Source: Stieleria bergensis
Lineage (GTDB): Bacteria; Planctomycetota; Planctomycetia; Pirellulales; Pirellulaceae
Assembly (NCBI GenBank): GCA_007745635.1
Contig: CP036272.1
Coordinates: 3,363,184 to 3,427,183, forward strand
DNA length: 64,000 nt
Direction of reading: 5' to 3'
Below the pieces are notes generated by a model. The model did no database searches. It was not told where the DNA came from and saw only the letters and a list, made by a program, of their open reading frames with translations. Positions 32,970-42,759 of this stretch are shown piece after piece. How positions within the stretch are numbered: position 1 is the stretch's first letter; every line of letters starts with the position of its first letter. A program made the position numbers and the translations under genes.

Positions 32970-34729
32970 TGGAAGTGCTTCAACAAGCGTCTTGGCAGGC
33001 GATCTTCGTCGTCACCGCTGCACTGCTGATTGATTGCGGTTGGAAATCGATGCCGCCGCAGTGGCGCAGCTGGCTGTGGCGATTGGTGTTTTTGAAACTG
33101 GCGATTGCGATGCTCCCTGTTAGTTTTGGAATCCCTGTTTTACCCGCCGAGGGATCCATCCAGGAAACAACGCAGGAAGTGGTCGTCACTCAATTCGTTG
33201 TTGATAACGGTGTCAGTGTTACTGCCCAAGCCTCTCGCAGTGTTTCCTGGGGCACCGTCCTGATCGGGACATGGGCAATTGGAATCATCTACGCTGCATT
33301 TTCGATGCTGGTTGATGTCTGCAAGGCCAGACGAATCGCGAAACGCTGGAGCACCGTCAAGGACGTTCGTGTGCATGACCTGCTGGCAACCATTGCTTCG
33401 CGTTTGCAACTTAGCCGGCTACCTGAATTAAGACAATCCAGCAACGTCAGCAGTCCCTGTTTGATGAGCACCCGCCTCATCAGCATCCGTCTGTTCGGCA
33501 TTGGCGCGCGGCCAACGCTGGTCCTGCCTTCGTCCTGGCTCAGGTCTGGGGCGATCGGCCCGCTGAAGCTCGCTTTGGCTCATGAATTGGCTCACGACGC
33601 GAGGTGCGATTTGCCTTGGAATCGGTTTGTCTACGTGATTCGATCGTTGTTGTTCTTTCACCCTTTGGTTTGGTTGGCGACGCAGCGGTATGCGTTGGCG
33701 CAAGAGATCGCGTGTGACGAGATCGCCTTGCGTCAAACCAAGAGTGCTGCTTCGGAATACGCCGGAATACTTCTTCGTCTCGTTGAACAACCGGCGGCCC
33801 CCTTGTCGGTGGCTGCTTTGACGGGACAGTCCTCTACTCTTAAAGCACGGATTAAAGCTATGTATCAGACGTCGAACCTGCCGTCCCGTCTCGTTTCGCG
33901 AACCCTCGCGGTCGCTGGCATCGTCCTGCTGATCCCGTTTTCGCTTTCAGCTCAATCACCTGGCTCTCAAGAACAGTCATCGTCCCAGAAAAGCACTCAA
34001 TCGCCTGCGTCCGCCAGTAGCAGAGCATCCGCTTCAGCGTTCGGTTCCGCCGGTGGATTTGCACGCGGAATGCAAGGAGCCCGCGGGGTGCAGTCAGGTC
34101 GTGCAGCGAATCAGTTTGGCAACGCGTTCAACCGAGCCCAGGCCATGGGCGCCGTCCAAGCACAAGCGTCGGCGAGCATCGGCGGGAAACAGCAGCCGAA
34201 GCAAACATCGAGCCCAGGACAACGAACAAGCTCCGCCTCCCGTTCACCGATCAAACAACAACGTTCCTTTTCGAAGGTACGTCAGACGATGTCATCAAAC
34301 AGCAGTGAAAAGGGTGACAGTTGGAAACGCAGCACCGAAGCCCTGCTCGATGGTCAACAGGTGCGGATCGAGGAGACGAAGGACTTGATCAAGGTGACGT
34401 TGGTCAACCCCGACGGTGGCGAAAAAGTTTATGCGGCCACCGATGTCCAAGGGCTGGAGAAGACGTCCGAAAAAGCCGCGTCACTTTATCGCAAGCTATG
34501 CGGCTCAGGGAAGATGAACGCCAAAGCTGTGCTGAATCAAGGGAAGATTCCTCTGTTCGACGAGCAAGCGGCCATGAATAACATGGACATCAACATTGTT
34601 CCCAGCGGAAACGCTGAACAGATGCTTCGACGCCACCTGCAATCGCTTCAGAACGAACCCGACCTGCAAAACAATCCGGCGTTTCAGATGATGGTGGAAG
34701 AGATGGAACGGTTGTTTGAACAGGAATAG
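32966..34729 (+). CDS. BlaR1-like M56 membrane metallopeptidase
   Basis: 587 residues. Membrane helices near 10-25, 38-56, 94-116 and after 300 surround a zinc protease domain: ALAHELAHDARCD (HELAH at 206-210) and QEIACDEIAL supply the zinc ligands. The region after the last helix (about 330-440) is low-complexity S/A/Q/G, followed by a charged domain of about 150 residues with no penicillin-binding signature, so it is not a beta-lactam sensor of the usual kind. Expected role: sense an extracytoplasmic signal and cleave the BlaI repressor. Confidence 0.9.
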   Translation: MMEVLQQASWQAIFVVTAALLIDCGWKSMPPQWRSWLWRLVFLKLAIAMLPVSFGIPVLPAEGSIQETTQEVVVTQFVVDNGVSVTAQASRSVSWGTVLIGTWAIGIIYAAFSMLVDVCKARRIAKRWSTVKDVRVHDLLATIASRLQLSRLPELRQSSNVSSPCLMSTRLISIRLFGIGARPTLVLPSSWLRSGAIGPLKLALAHELAHDARCDLPWNRFVYVIRSLLFFHPLVWLATQRYALAQEIACDEIALRQTKSAASEYAGILLRLVEQPAAPLSVAALTGQSSTLKARIKAMYQTSNLPSRLVSRTLAVAGIVLLIPFSLSAQSPGSQEQSSSQKSTQSPASASSRASASAFGSAGGFARGMQGARGVQSGRAANQFGNAFNRAQAMGAVQAQASASIGGKQQPKQTSSPGQRTSSASRSPIKQQRSFSKVRQTMSSNSSEKGDSWKRSTEALLDGQQVRIEETKDLIKVTLVNPDGGEKVYAATDVQGLEKTSEKAASLYRKLCGSGKMNAKAVLNQGKIPLFDEQAAMNNMDINIVPSGNAEQMLRRHLQSLQNEPDLQNNPAFQMMVEEMERLFEQE

Positions 34730-34756
34730 ATCTTCTGCAACCGTAATGAGCAAACT

Positions 34757-34795
34757 CACGGCGTCAGCGTCCAGCCAGACGCCGTGTTGCTTTTG
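34757..34795 (+). terminator. Rho-independent terminator after the M56 gene
   Basis: Stem CACGGCGTC / GACGCCGTG with a 12-base loop, followed by TTGCTTTT. Confidence 0.7.
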
Positions 34796-34998
34796 ATGCA
34801 TCAACTTTCCCCAGTCCGTATGATCTTTGGCCCGTCCATGATTTATCGAATCAGCTTACGCTAATGACGCTGCTGGCTTCCGCCGCTGAGGCTTTTGCGT
34901 TCTAATGGCCTGACGAGTGACCGAGGGACAACGGTGCTGGGTCTGCACGGTCCATACTCGACGCTGTAGGCACGTTTCGACGCTTCTGTATAGGACTG

Positions 34999-35550
34999 AT
35001 GACCTCGATCGACTGTAACAAACTGGCGGAGCATCTCCGCGACGGACTGCGTGCGACGTTCACGGAGCTAATGGCTGAGAATCCCGATCTCTCGTTTTAC
35101 ACCTTTGCCCTCTTTACCGACGACTCGCTACAGTTTGCCCATGCTGCCGCCAACTCAGAAGAAGGTTTGGTTAAGACGCTGGAACGTTACAACGCGGACC
35201 GAGACGACGATGAACCAGTGACGTCCAATAACATGCGATGGGCATACGGCGACTGGCAGTTCTTTCCGATTGAAGCCGAAGAGCACTTGGCCCCAGTCAA
35301 TCTTGTTTTGCAAGACAACTTCACTGCCGAAGAAGACGTGTTTGAGGCTCAGATTGAGTCTTTGTGGAAAGCACTGCTAAAGGGGTTCAGTCTGCTCAAT
35401 GAAGAGGGTTTCTTTGGTGAAGGTGATGCGCGGTCAAAGATCACGCTGTTAGTCGTCGGCCATCTTTCGGATGAAACGGTTGACGAATGGGTGGAGGCAT
35501 TGAATCCAGAAGATGTTGCTCAGCGATTCCTTGATTGGGATTATGGTTGA
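34999..35550 (+). CDS. DUF4303 protein
   Basis: 183 residues, cytoplasmic and acidic. The pattern LRATFTELMAENPDLSFYTFALFTDDSLQFAHAAANSEEGL followed by NMRWAYGDWQ matches DUF4303, a family of small soluble proteins found among putative immunity proteins and in clusters of variable genes. The biochemical role is unknown. Its neighbours give no clue. No attC-like site flanks it. Confidence 0.8.
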   Translation: MTSIDCNKLAEHLRDGLRATFTELMAENPDLSFYTFALFTDDSLQFAHAAANSEEGLVKTLERYNADRDDDEPVTSNNMRWAYGDWQFFPIEAEEHLAPVNLVLQDNFTAEEDVFEAQIESLWKALLKGFSLLNEEGFFGEGDARSKITLLVVGHLSDETVDEWVEALNPEDVAQRFLDWDYG

Positions 35551-35902
35551 GAAGCCGCGTCGCAACGCGTGCACTTGGCGGCGGCCGAGTGCGGTGGCAA
35601 TTCCGGTTCTTGCGCTGCCGTTAGAAAAGGGCTGTGACCAGGAGTTTGCCGTTCAGGTTGCTCGCCTGTAACGAGCCAGTAAAACCCTGCGTAGCAGTAC
35701 AGCAGTGCAGTGGCTTTGATCTGCTTGACAATCGGCACCAGTACCGATTACAGTCGTCGTTGCAGGTGTCGCCTCTTTGTTACTGAGAGGCTTATCCATT
35801 CTTATTCCCCGCACAAAACGCCTGCCCATTCATTTCTGCGAGTGCCGAAACCCGACCAGCTCTGTCGCGTGGGAGCCTCTGTCATCATTAACGTATCAGA
35901 CT
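35551..35902. other. Gene-free stretch
   Basis: No convincing gene, RNA or terminator seen; the open frame reaching back to 35777 from the next gene has no family character. Confidence 0.5.
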
Positions 35903-36625
35903 ATGAGTATCGAATTCGGTTGTCAGTGCGGTAAGCGTTTAAAGGTCTCCGCTGATCTAGCAGGCAAGCAAGTCCGGTGTCCCGGTTGCTCCGCCGTGTT
36001 AGCAGTGCCACAGCAGCAACCGGCAGCCGATGCCAGTTCCGCTGACCGAATGGTGATCTCGTGTCAGTGTGGACAGCAGTTGCGAGTCAAGCCTGAATTA
36101 GCTGGAAAGCGGGTTCGTTGCTCGGCCTGCCAGCAACCAGTGTTGGTTCCTGGTGGAGCGGCACCTCAGGCAGCGCCGATTCAAGCGGTTCCCGTTCAAC
36201 CGGCTCCTCTCCAGGCAGCCCCGATTCAAGCCGTGCCTGTTCAGGCGGCGGCACCTGCTGCACAAGCCGACGGCGGTCTGTGGGACGATTTACCTGATGC
36301 GAACGCCGGTCAACAGGCTTTACCAGCGAACCCGGCAATGATGAACATGGCCGGCGCTCAGGCTGCGGAGCCATCGAGTTCAGAGGCGACGAATCGCCTG
36401 TTGGCTCAAGCGGCTGGCGACGTCGCAAGTTCCGGTGGCGGAGGTGGAGGCGGCTCAGGTGGCATGGGGCAAGTGGGTGTTGGCATTTTGATGATGCTCG
36501 GTGCGGTCGTTTGGTTTGTGGTTGGCCTGTTCAACGGGATCATCTTTTTCTATCCGCCGATCCTTTTGATTTTGGGACTGGTCTCCATGATCAAGGGTTT
36601 CGTGCAAATGGCAAGCAAACACTAG
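35903..36625 (+). CDS. Double zinc-ribbon membrane protein
   Basis: About 240 residues from ATG 35903 (MSIEFGCQCGKRLKVS). Two related modules at the N-terminus, FGCQCGKRLKVSADLAGKQVRCPGCSAVLAVP and ISCQCGQQLRVKPELAGKRVRCSACQQPVLVP, each with CxC...CxxC zinc ligands. Then a Pro/Gln/Ala/Val linker (IQAVPVQPAPLQAAPIQAVPVQ), a glycine run, and one or two C-terminal membrane helices (VGVGILMMLGAVVWFVVGLF, IIFFYPPILLILGLV). Common architecture in planctomycetes; function unknown. Confidence 0.8.
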   Translation: MSIEFGCQCGKRLKVSADLAGKQVRCPGCSAVLAVPQQQPAADASSADRMVISCQCGQQLRVKPELAGKRVRCSACQQPVLVPGGAAPQAAPIQAVPVQPAPLQAAPIQAVPVQAAAPAAQADGGLWDDLPDANAGQQALPANPAMMNMAGAQAAEPSSSEATNRLLAQAAGDVASSGGGGGGGSGGMGQVGVGILMMLGAVVWFVVGLFNGIIFFYPPILLILGLVSMIKGFVQMASKH

Positions 36626-37022
36626 AAGTCACTCTGTTGACGACACCAGCGTGTTGCGGCGACTGAGAAGGCAGAGGGTCTGCAAACACTGATTGGTGGG
36701 GTGTTGCACGCTGGTGTGGCTGTCGGCTTCCGGCAAAACGCGTCCCCGCTCTGCCCTGCTCTGCTCCAGCGGGTTCACAATGACGGTAAACTGATTGCAA
36801 CATTGCGTTCCAATGTCTCACGACGCCATGTTCATCCGGTGCTGCCAAGCGGGAGAAACTGTCGAAGTGACGGCCTGGCGGATCCGGAACACGTGCTGCC
36901 CAGGATTGCCGATGTTGCCGTCTGTCCGCTTGACTTGCAGCAGATTTCGATTGCAATCAGTCTGCGGCATGTCGTTACGTGCTTGAACCTTGATCGTTGC
37001 TATTGGCACACTTAGTTGAAAC
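36626..37022. other. Gene-free stretch with a long inverted repeat
   Basis: CACCAGCGTG (36644-36653) and CACGCTGGTG (36707-36716) are perfect inverted repeats with a 53-bp spacer, placed just after the zinc-ribbon gene, possibly a structured 3' end. Nothing else recognised. Confidence 0.45.
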
Positions 37023-38761
37023 ATGCGGATTCCAAACCCTCGCCACCTCTTGGCACTGCTCGTTTGCATCGCTCTCTTATCGAGTCCCGCGCTCGCTGAG
37101 TCCGAATGGGATGCTGCTGTTGCGGATACATCCAGTCCGCGCGCAACGCTTCGAAGTTTCATTGATGCCTGCAACGCGATCGACAGGATCGTCAAGAGTC
37201 AGGCCTTCGTCGACCGCTCGAATCCTCGATTCCAACCGATAGCGCAGCGGGTTATCGACTGCATTGATACGAGCAAGTTGCCTGCATTCGCGGCGGAGCA
37301 ACGTGCGTTAGAGGTCGCCGTCAGCATCAAGAAAATCTGGATCGCCAAGAGCTACCAACATGGGATGAGATCCCGGACCTCGAAGCCATCGATACACCGG
37401 GTGGGCTCGACGAGTTCTCTCGTTGGCGAATTCCGGGCACTCGTCTGACCATCGCCAGAATCGAGGAAGGGCCACAGAAGCACGAGTTCCTGTTCTCGGC
37501 AGGCACGGTGGATCGCGCGGTGAAGTATTTTCACAGCGTGCAAGCAAGGCCTTACCGAAAAGGCCTGCCTCAGACGTCACCGGGACTTTACAAATGGTAC
37601 CTTTCGGCCCCGGGGCATCCTGGGATCGCCAAGATTGTTGAGCACCTGCCAGATGGTCTTCGATTTGGACGGACACTGGGGCTGGCGAACTGGAAATGGC
37701 CCGGCATTCTTGTCGCGTTATTGATGTCCGGTGTTTTGATGGTAGTGATTTATCGTTTGCATCTTTCGACAGCTGGGCGGAGTCGCACGCGCAACATCTT
37801 TCTGTACTGGTTGACACTTTTGCTGCCGCTCTTGGCAGTGGTGATTCCGATCCTGTTTGCGATCTTTGCCGAGCGTTTTCTGACGGTACGAGGCAATGCG
37901 CTTTACGTCATTGGTTTCGCTGCGACGGTGGTCGTGACGATGGCATCCATCGTGGTTGTGTTCGCAGTCACCAACCGGGTCGCCGAGACCATTATTTCGT
38001 CGCCGCGAGTGAATCGGCGGGGCATCAATGCGCAGCTGATTCGCATTGCGTCAAAATTGATCAGTGTTGTTCTGGCCTCAGCTGCGTTCATGGTCGGCGG
38101 CCAGTACCTGGGAATCCCCATTGCGACGCTGCTAGCCAGTGCCGGGATCGGTGGCATTGCATTAGCACTTGGAGCCCAGGACACGCTGAAGACGCTGTTT
38201 GGAACGATCATGTTGATGGCCGACAAACCGTTTCGCGTGGGCGAGCGAATCATCTTCAAAGGCTACGACGGGGTGGTTGAAGACATCGGGCTGCGATCGA
38301 CACGGATCCGTTTGCTGACCAGCCATCAAGTCACCGTTCCCAACGATCAATTGGCTGGCAGCGACATCGAGAACGTGGGACGCCGGGAGCGAATCCGTCG
38401 ATTGATCGACTTTCAGATCCCCAACAACACGCCCTCTGATTCTCTGGAATCCGCGGTCGATTTGATTCGAGAGTTGTTGGACGAGCACGAAGGGATGCAC
38501 GAGGACTTCCCGCCAAGAGTCTTTTTCGTGGACTTCATGCCAGATTCCTTCACCATTCGCGTCATGTACTGGTATCACCCGCCCAACTACTGGGACTTCC
38601 TGGCCTTCAGCGAGAAGCTGAACTTCGCCATCTTTCGAGCGTTCGAAGAGCGTGGAATCAAGTTCTCCCTGCCGCAGCGAGTCACACACACTTCACTCGA
38701 CAGTGAACAGGCTCCCATCGATGTTCGCATGATCGAGTCAAAGACATCCCCCAATGTTTAA
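37023..38761 (+). pseudogene. MscS-family mechanosensitive channel with a one-base frameshift
   Basis: The signal peptide and start of the sensor domain (MRIPNPRHLLALLVCIALLS ... SPRATLRSFIDACNAID) end in VSIK at about 37332. From there the homologous sequence continues in the -1 frame (ENLDRQELPTWDEIPDLEAI) to the channel proper: LASAGIGGIALALGAQDTLKTLFG is the MscS pore/beta-domain entrance, and RVGERIIFKGYDGVVEDIGLRSTRIRLLTSHQVTVPND the beta domain. One base is missing in an A-rich spot (ATCAAGAAAATC), either a real mutation or a sequencing slip. With one base restored the gene would encode about 580 residues. Confidence 0.82.
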
Positions 38762-39196
38762 CCTGCAATACTGCTTCTGTCCCAGTTTCCGGGCCTGATT
38801 ACCTCTCGGTCGTGTCTCAGTTCCGGGGACGCGATTCTCTTGGCTCGGTGACTTGCTGGCCAGCCAGGGAATGGTTGGTGCCCTGTGGTTTCCCTGGTGC
38901 TCACGTTCCTTCAACGTACCGCCCCACAGACGACCAGCCAAGCAGCCACATCGACGTGCCTGTGTCATCGATTGATCTGTCAGTCGACGAGGGACCAGCG
39001 GCAGCAGCAGCTCTTCAGTGCCAAGCATCGAATGCCAAGCGGTACGCCCCCCAGGCATGCTCGTTCCGTTTGGGTGAGCGACTCGCGCGGTGATTGACGT
39101 GTTCATTGAACGATCTAAGATAGGCTCGAAGTCGGGGCTCGTTGCCAGGAGGCAACGGCTGAGTTTGGCGGTTCGGCAAAAGACAGGAGACAAAAC
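38762..39196. other. Gene-free stretch
   Basis: 435 bp with no convincing gene. A CCAGCCAGGGAATGGTTGG-like segment and CCCTGTGGTTTCCCTGG suggest dispersed repeat DNA. A minus-strand frame of 151 codons here has no family character. Confidence 0.45.
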
Positions 39197-40705
39197 ATGA
39201 GACGCATCGGGTTCCTTCTAATCTTGCTCATTCTGCAACTCCCAGCATGGGCTAAGCAGCCTCTGCCAAACATCATCTTGTTAATGGGAGATGACCATGG
39301 CTGGGAAGAGACAGGGTACAACGGCCATCCCTACGTCCAGACACCGTTTTTGGATGAAATGGCCGCGTCCGGTCTGCGTCTGGATCATTTCTATGCCCAT
39401 CCGACGTGTTCGCCTACTCGCGGCAGTGTGCTGACCGGGCGGCATCCGAATCGTTACGGGATCTTCCGTCCCGGTTATTCCATTCGCCCAGAAGAAGTTA
39501 CCCTCGCACAAAGGCTTAAAGAAGCCGGGTATGCGACGGCGCATTTTGGGAAATGGCATGTCGGCCCCGTGAAGGCGACCTCGCCCACCAATCCCGGCGC
39601 GATGGGCTATGACCACTGGCTTTCCCATGACAACTTTTTTGAAATGGATCCAGTGTTGTCGCTAAATGGTGCGCCGCCTGAAAAGTACTACGGTGAGAGT
39701 TCAGAGATCCTTGTCGATGAAGCGATCGACTACATCAGGGCGCAGAAGCAATCGGAGCAGCCCTTCTTGACCGTCATCTGGTTTGGATCGCCTCACGAAC
39801 CTTACAGCGGTTTGACGACTGACCTGGCTCTTTATCGCGATCTGCCGCAGAAGTATGCGGACAGGCAAGTGAGCTTAACATCCAACGAAACCGGCCAGAG
39901 GATCAAACGTCCGTTGCGCGATGTCTTGATTGAACGCTATGCCGAGATCACTGCGATGGATCGGGCGATTGGGAAACTGCGTCATTCGCTCCAAACGCAC
40001 GGACTGAAACAGAATACGTTGCTCTGGTACTGCGGTGACAATGGCATTCCACCGAGTGGCTACCGGGAGTCGCGTTTCCGAGGGCTCAAGGGCAAGGTTT
40101 ACGAAAACGGCATTCGGGTTCCCGGTGTGATCGAATGGCCCGCAGGCATTCCCAAACCGCGTGTCTCGACAGTCAGTGCGGTGACATCCGATATCCTTCC
40201 GACGCTCTGTACACTTGCAGGCACCGAAGTTCCCAGCGTTCCGTTGGACGGGATTGACCTAATGCCACTGATACAAGGGAAGATGAAAACACGTTCCACA
40301 CCGATCGCTTTTTGGAATTTCCCCGTCAGCAGCGGTGACGCCGCCAAGCCCTACATCGATCCGGAGCTTCAAAAGGGGACAACACTGCTAGCCAAGCAGA
40401 GCGCGGGTCTCTTTACCCGAAACTTTCGCAACAACCATCATCCTGGAATCACCGAAAAAGACTATCGAGGCGCACGGGCCATACTCTCTGGTGATTACAA
40501 ATTGGTCATCGACGGTGGCCAGAACTCCGGAGTGGAGCTGTTTAATCTTAAGCAGGATGTCTCTGAGTCCAAGAACCTTGCCAAGGCGAACCCAGAGCGT
40601 GTCCAGGAACTTTCCAAACAGTTGCGCACCTGGCAGAGTTCGGTTCTGAACAGTCTGATGGAAGCCGACTACAACCAAGCTGGCAAACCGAACAGCCCAC
40701 GCTGA
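39197..40705 (+). CDS. Secreted sulfatase (S1 family, Cys-type)
   Basis: 502 residues, signal peptide MRRIGFLLILLILQLPAWAK. NIILLMGDDHGWEETGYNGH gives metal ligands; HPTCSPTRGSVLTGRHPNR carries formylglycine Cys71 in a C-x-P-T-R form; GKWHVG, GSPHEPYSG and WYCGDNGIPPSGYRESRFRG are further active-site elements. Acts on sulfated glycans outside the cell. Preceded by AGGAGA (39186). Isolated from the other two sulfatases by 13-20 kb. Confidence 0.93.
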   Translation: MRRIGFLLILLILQLPAWAKQPLPNIILLMGDDHGWEETGYNGHPYVQTPFLDEMAASGLRLDHFYAHPTCSPTRGSVLTGRHPNRYGIFRPGYSIRPEEVTLAQRLKEAGYATAHFGKWHVGPVKATSPTNPGAMGYDHWLSHDNFFEMDPVLSLNGAPPEKYYGESSEILVDEAIDYIRAQKQSEQPFLTVIWFGSPHEPYSGLTTDLALYRDLPQKYADRQVSLTSNETGQRIKRPLRDVLIERYAEITAMDRAIGKLRHSLQTHGLKQNTLLWYCGDNGIPPSGYRESRFRGLKGKVYENGIRVPGVIEWPAGIPKPRVSTVSAVTSDILPTLCTLAGTEVPSVPLDGIDLMPLIQGKMKTRSTPIAFWNFPVSSGDAAKPYIDPELQKGTTLLAKQSAGLFTRNFRNNHHPGITEKDYRGARAILSGDYKLVIDGGQNSGVELFNLKQDVSESKNLAKANPERVQELSKQLRTWQSSVLNSLMEADYNQAGKPNSPR

Positions 40706-40889
40706 TCAGCAAACAGCTTCACCGATCGGGACTTGAATCACCGACAGCCAGTGGTCTTCCAGCCCCGGTCGCGTCTTTGACCACCGCAAATGTGTAGCCG
40801 GTGGTGGGATTCTTCCGTTTGACGCAAAGGGAACATCGAAGGAACGCTCACCGGAAACCGTCCCCTTTCGAACCGGGGGGCCTGAGACG

Positions 40890-41009
40890 ATCGGTGGCTA
40901 CGATCGCATGACCGGCGCGTTGCTGGATCGCTTGACCCATCGGGTGGAGATTCTGGCAATCGATGGCGACAGCTATCGGCTCAAACAAAGTCAAAAGGCA
41001 AACCGTTAA
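40890..41009 (+). pseudogene. IS21-family IstB helper ATPase, C-terminal fragment
   Basis: 39 codons in one frame: IGGYDRMTGALLDRLTHRVE then ILAIDGDSYRLKQSQKANR and a TAA. The piece GALLDRLTHR.. ILAIDGDSYR.K is the conserved end of IstB (the AAA+ helper). The rest of the element is gone. Confidence 0.8.
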
Positions 41010-41115
41010 ACAACTTCAAAACGTAAACTAACGCCACCAAGTGGCTCCCTTTTCGACTGCCAAAGCAATCATTTTCAGCTGCCACAGTGGCTCACTTTTA
41101 GACTGCCATCTCCAG
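41010..41115. mobile_element. IS21-family element, right-end remnant
   Basis: Two imperfect direct repeats, AGTGGCTCCCTTTTCGACTGCC (41040-41061) and AGTGGCTCACTTTTAGACTGCC (41084-41106), fit the multiple terminal repeats of IS21-type ends. The DNA ends close to the start of the next gene. Confidence 0.6.
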
Positions 41116-41126
41116 GTGGATCTGAG

Positions 41127-41576
41127 TTGGATGAACAGACAGACAAATCGGGTTTCGCAATGACGGCGGTTATCAAACTGCCAAAGGGAGAGATCGTTGC
41201 AGGTGACACTGTCCTGATTACGGTTTGCGCGACAAACGCTTCCGATGATCCACTCGCGACTCCCCTACAGGAGTATAGTAATTTTGAAAGAAACGCTTTA
41301 GGGGGTCTTCAATGTTGGATCGAACGCCTCGGACCAGAAACCGAGATAGCTGCCATTCCCGCCCAGATCGTCAGGACAGGCAACCGCTATGCCGCTGGGG
41401 GATTCCCCTCTGTCAATTTTGCCTCCAAATTGGAGCCAGGTAAGTCAGCGGTAACTCAGAAGAAAGTGAAAACGGAAGGATTCCCTGCCGGGCAGTATCG
41501 TTACTACATCGATCTACAACCGTTCAGTCGGAACATCCCGAAAACATCCGCCGTTCTCCAGTTCACAGTCAAGTGA
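41127..41576 (+). CDS. Beta-sandwich protein of unknown function, possibly truncated by the IS21 scar
   Basis: 149 residues from ATG 41127. AVIKLPKGEIVAGDTVLITVCATNASDDPL is a strand pattern typical of immunoglobulin-like or BsuPI-like protease-inhibitor folds, and the C-terminal AGQYRYYIDLQPFSRNIPKTSAVLQFTV supports a beta-sandwich. The frame stays open upstream to the IS21 end with no signal peptide, so the original N-terminus (perhaps a signal) may have been lost. Function unknown. Confidence 0.6.
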   Translation: MDEQTDKSGFAMTAVIKLPKGEIVAGDTVLITVCATNASDDPLATPLQEYSNFERNALGGLQCWIERLGPETEIAAIPAQIVRTGNRYAAGGFPSVNFASKLEPGKSAVTQKKVKTEGFPAGQYRYYIDLQPFSRNIPKTSAVLQFTVK

Positions 41577-41769
41577 CCTCAGACCGTTGGACGCTCGCCA
41601 ACGCGGAAATTTACTTGAGTGTGTCAGAGTCACGCCAGTTCATTGGCCGCGTCGATGGCGAACGAAATCAGACGCCGTTCACCGACGTAGCCGAGATGGG
41701 TTTCAGTGCATCTGGTCATCGGCGTCTCAATTGTTGTGTATCCAGCGGTGACTTGCTGCAACTCTTGAG

Positions 41770-42759
41770 CTAGGGCAGTTTTGGCATTTTGCCGATGTAG
41801 CCTGCTGGCTCTAGCACTTGGCGTTTTAACCAATCTGGAGCCTTGCCTTCATAGCCCTCGAAGTCCAGCATCACGCCTCGACCGCCGACGGCAAGCAACA
41901 GATCCTTGAAATTCCTTGCCGAGAGTTTCACGCCGTTCATATCCACTGTCCGTGTCCTCGTGTTCACCGAAACGGTGACCGATGGATACATGTCCTTGGC
42001 TTTTGAAGGACGTGATCTGAGGCAACTATGGATAGCTGCTTCGACTTCCTCGACATGGCGATCGGAGATGTCGGTATCGCCGGCGATATAGGCCGACAAA
42101 CCGAGTGAATAGGTGACTCCAAGAGTCTCTTCGGAGATCGTGTAACTGGTATTCGTTGGGTTGATTTGCTGATAACCAGAGAACGCAGAGTAGAGAGCTG
42201 CGGCCTCGCTTCTAGAAAAGTATCTCTGCTCGCGAGTTGCTAAAGCAAGCTCAACAAGCTCCTTGGTACTTCGGCGGTTGAACTCAAAGATCGATTCCCC
42301 TGATCTCTTTGTCGTGGCACGCTCAAATTCCTTCTGGCGAATGAATAGGAACCTGTCCCGGTCATAATCGTAGGCCACCAAAATCGCGGCCGGTTCGGTG
42401 GCCCCGGTGAATCGCTGCTCACCATCAAGAGCAGCTGCTTGGTTGGCGACCTTGTCGGCTTGAGCGGCCATTTGGCGGCGAAGCTGTTGGAGTTCCTTTT
42501 CCTGCTGCATGACTTCGAGAGAGAGTTCCTTGATCTCCTCCGCCGAAAGCAGCTTGATTTCATGGACTTCCGGGATCTCGGTCGCCACCTCTGGCACTTC
42601 AGGAACTTCAGCAAGGCTCGTGCGAACGCGCTGGCTGACCTCGATTGCCAGCATCATGACAAAGAGAACCAGGACAACGAGCGCACAGAAGATCAGGTCT
42701 GCGAAGGTCTCGTGAACGTTTGTCCCTGCGGCGTGGTAGCGTTCATTAAGCGACTTCAT
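41770..42759 (-). CDS. TolR/ExbD/MotB-like partner of a proton channel
   Basis: 329 residues. A short cytoplasmic tail, one membrane helix at about 22-40 (LIFCALVVLVLFVMMLAIEV), a long coiled coil with alternating E/K (SAEEIKELSLEVMQQEKELQQLRRQ) and a soluble C-terminal domain (about 115-329). No OmpA-type peptidoglycan-binding signature is visible, unlike MotB or ZorB. Overlaps the TolQ-like gene by 14 bp, so the two act together, probably as an ion-driven complex in the inner membrane. Confidence 0.6.
   Translation of the reverse strand: MKSLNERYHAAGTNVHETFADLIFCALVVLVLFVMMLAIEVSQRVRTSLAEVPEVPEVATEIPEVHEIKLLSAEEIKELSLEVMQQEKELQQLRRQMAAQADKVANQAAALDGEQRFTGATEPAAILVAYDYDRDRFLFIRQKEFERATTKRSGESIFEFNRRSTKELVELALATREQRYFSRSEAAALYSAFSGYQQINPTNTSYTISEETLGVTYSLGLSAYIAGDTDISDRHVEEVEAAIHSCLRSRPSKAKDMYPSVTVSVNTRTRTVDMNGVKLSARNFKDLLLAVGGRGVMLDFEGYEGKAPDWLKRQVLEPAGYIGKMPKLP

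Noticed and set aside
34999-35550. DUF4303 gene as another integron cassette
   Set aside because: No attC-like pair of 7-base cores was seen on either side.
38738-39193. 151-codon minus-strand frame
   Set aside because: Basic, repeat-like composition with no family motif; overlaps dispersed repeat DNA.
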